Source of the DNA: Stichopus chloronotus
Taxonomy: Eukaryota > Echinodermata > Holothuroidea > Aspidochirotida > Stichopodidae
Direction: 5' to 3'
Length of the DNA: 64,000 nt
NCBI GenBank assembly: GCA_021234535.1
Contig: CM037838.1
Span: forward strand, 20,901,009-20,965,008
A program made the translations under genes and the position numbers. Each line of letters starts with the position of its first letter. The first letter of the stretch is position 1. Below, in pieces: positions 52,095 through 64,000 of the stretch. The notes beneath the pieces are model-generated. The model was not told the origin of the DNA. It made no database searches and saw only the letters and a program-made list of their open reading frames with translations.

Positions 52095-54132
52095 TTATAG
52101 CCTGGTGTAGAGAAGGAAGCTGTAGATGTGAAGGTACTGAATTTATCTGAATAATTTGTTTGCTTGATATTACAGTATTTTATTGGTTATATTTTGTAAA
52201 ATCTCGCGATCGGTAAAGAAGCAAGCTTGGAAGCCACAGAGTTCTGTTTTACTCAAATTAATTTATGGCATGATGAATATCTATCCTATTTATGCACTTT
52301 GCCTGTGACATAAACATGCACACACTCTGAATTTCAGACGCATATAGTGATCACCAGACAACTCCCCCCCATCTATATACATAAACAGAGCGTACGAAAA
52401 AAATTAAGTGAACGCATGTATATATTTTTTTTTACTTTTATAATATTTTATTCCATTTCTATATCGATATCAATGGGGTGAATATGTACATATTTTCGTT
52501 TCTCAAAAAAAAAAATAAATGAAAATAAAAACAATTGCACGTAAAGGTCATTCTGAATAAGATATAAAAGAAATAGAGAGAAAAAGAGACACATTGCAAT
52601 CGATGCATGACTTGGTCACACCATTTCTGTCAAAATCAACACAGAGAGATTTAGCAAAAAAAAAAAAAAAAAGAAAAAGGTAGAAACGTCTCATTGATTA
52701 TCTGATTATTCGGAAGCAGGTTTTATAATCCTCACTTTCCTCTCATTTCAAATTTACGACAACTATATTATCAGAAGGGCAAAAAGAAAAAAATGCCCTT
52801 GTATTTAATTAATTTGGTCCATAAACGACCAACTGGAGTAGTAGCCCGTGATGATGTTCAGAATGACTATGAAGGAAAAAAAAAAACGGAGTTGGCATTT
52901 TAAATTTAAGTAAACAATTTAGGTTTACTGATTCTTAAATAAAGTAACGTAATAATTCTTACCACGAGGTTGCATTGTAGTATACGACAAATTATAGACG
53001 GCAAGTATACAGATGTTCTCTGGAGAGACCATTCAAATATTTATCGACACCGTTTTCTATTTATGTTTTTTTTTTTCTCCCATTTATTTCAGGTATCTGC
53101 TGGTCGCGATGATCCTCGCAGATGCGGGGTCCAACCACCCAGCTGGCGATATGAACTGATGCAATAGTTACACTATCAACATACGCCTCACGATCCTCAT
53201 AAATCGCACGTTGTCCATTCTAAAGCTAAGAAAAACCCCCAAAACTGACGTTTGTTTTTCTCGGACCGTTCCTAGTACTCTCATTCAACCCGCTCTGTGT
53301 TGCCACTGATTTTATTATTCAGAGACACGGGCGGTCCCTATCATCCTCTGCATGGGAGCTATCAGAAAATCAAATCTTATGGGCCCATCTTAACACCCGT
53401 GTGCCATTAAGACTATGCGGCCAAAAAAAAAAACTTCGCCCAAAGCATCAACGTTTTTGTTTCCCAGAAAAATCGATTAAGTTGATTTTAAAGTCTGCTG
53501 TTGGGTCCGGCCAAAAAAATTCGTCATGAAAGTACAATTTCTGCAGCAGGAGTTTCCATTTCTCGGGGCATCTCAAAGTTGGTCTAAGAAAGTTTTCAAA
53601 AGGAGATAACTGGAACATTCAAGACGAATGAAAACATGTGGGAAAACTCACGTCGTTGGTGGAGGTACAGGAAAATGCTTAAGTTATCTCCAAATACAGA
53701 TTACAACATTTGAATGTTTATGTCACTGAAAATTCAGTACAGTACAGACCATTCATATCCTGTCATTGTTTTGTCGGCATTTATTACGTAATCCAGTGTT
53801 CACGTTAACAATAGTAACGATGGCCATGTCTTGTCTTGTTTCTAAGTAATAATAGAAGAGAAAGTCTATTTGCATACGTTTAGCAACAATTTTGGTTGGA
53901 ACGGCTTGAATATTTCACAGCAGTAGTTATCGCCAAACCGATGCTACGACTTCTTTTTCCATCATGTTGAAATTTGGCATTTTACTAGCACTCCCATCAC
54001 CTCCCTCTCCCCTCCCCCAGAAACTTGTCCACTTGTATTCATGGAGCAGTGCGCCATTGAGACTTCTCTTCGGTTGGATACCTTTATAGCAATCCAACAC
54101 CGTCAGTAGGTCAAAGGTCATTCCATTTTAAA
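52095..54132. other. Downstream of Barhl: 3' UTR and flank
   Basis: Should contain the Barhl 3' UTR. A possible plus-strand terminal exon is at 53093-53167 (discussed under findings). Otherwise AT-rich with no domain recognised. Confidence 0.5.
53780..53785 (-). terminator. Candidate polyadenylation signal for Barhl
   Basis: AATAAA on the minus strand, about 350 nt after the Barhl stop codon. It is a plausible first polyadenylation signal, but this hexamer is common in AT-rich DNA and no downstream element was verified. Confidence 0.3.
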
Positions 54133-63653
<9,521 letters not shown>

Positions 63654-63734
63654 CTCTTCTCCTTCGCAGTTTGAACGTGACACTGTCAGTCGGGACACGG
63701 CGTTGAACGAGGAAAGGGGTGTCTCCGAGTCTTA

Positions 63735-64000
63735 TATCTCTATTTTCGGTTTTGAGATTGTAACCTCAAATTTTTACCTTTCCCATTAAATAGGAAAGAA
63801 AAGAAAGAACGAAAGGCCACAAACAAATATCGATACCAAACAATACGATCCGTTTTTAACTAAAATCCGTTCATGTTGCTCACAAAACCGTAGATTTTCT
63901 CATACGTTCGAAAAAAACAAAACAAAAACGACTGGACGAATTAGAAGGCCTCGTAATTCATGAAGAAATCGCGACAAATTATTTTCCGAAGATGAGAGAA
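63735..64000. other. Barhl 5' UTR and flank (to window edge)
   Basis: The sequence preceding the in-frame stop upstream of the first ATG. No TATA box or initiator could be assigned. The transcription start may lie beyond the right edge. Confidence 0.5.

Overview
This is a eukaryotic (metazoan) window. Coding sequence lies in short exons with GT-AG introns, the surroundings are AT-rich and full of microsatellites and small inverted-repeat elements, and no bacterial gene organisation is visible. The two genes that can be read are a laminin chain and a BarH-type homeobox gene. With the frequent AGGCCTA-type words and the style of the repeats, this suggests an invertebrate deuterostome, perhaps an echinoderm; the species cannot be fixed from the sequence alone.

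Positions 295-20565, minus strand: the 5' part of a laminin-family gene. Seventeen coding exons were reconstructed by eye. All have canonical splice sites and their reading phases agree throughout. They give 1005 complete codons: signal peptide, laminin N-terminal (LN) domain, about 4.5 LE (laminin EGF-like) repeats, a beta-type domain IV (LF, also called L4b), four more LE repeats, and the first part of a type A domain IV (L4). The rest (remaining LE repeats, coiled coil, any LG domains) lies beyond the left edge. The domain mixture does not fit a textbook beta or gamma chain, so the subunit class is left open. Introns hold two copies of a TTAA-flanked MITE, a 43-bp minisatellite and other repeats.

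Positions about 20.6-54.1 kb: intergenic between the laminin 5' end and the homeobox gene 3' end. No convincing gene was seen. It holds a dense field of the 7-mer TACAGTA/TACTGTA (15.8-24.8 kb, starting inside laminin intron 1), many G or C homopolymer runs of 10-17 bases, a tRNA-derived SINE interrupted by a TTAA-flanked element, a 431-bp element with 8-bp target duplications, a 195-bp element with 11-bp inverted ends, a family with ACTCTCT ends, and two tetranucleotide arrays.

Positions 54133-63653, minus strand: a complete BarH-like homeobox gene (Barhl) in three coding exons, 382 residues, with a typical BarH homeodomain (Tyr at homeodomain position 49), one FIL-type repressor motif, and an intron splitting the codon for homeodomain Arg53.

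Both genes are transcribed leftward, so the approximately 33.6-kb spacer is downstream of Barhl and upstream of the laminin gene. Nothing suggests that the two act together: one encodes a secreted basement-membrane subunit, the other a neural-type transcription factor.
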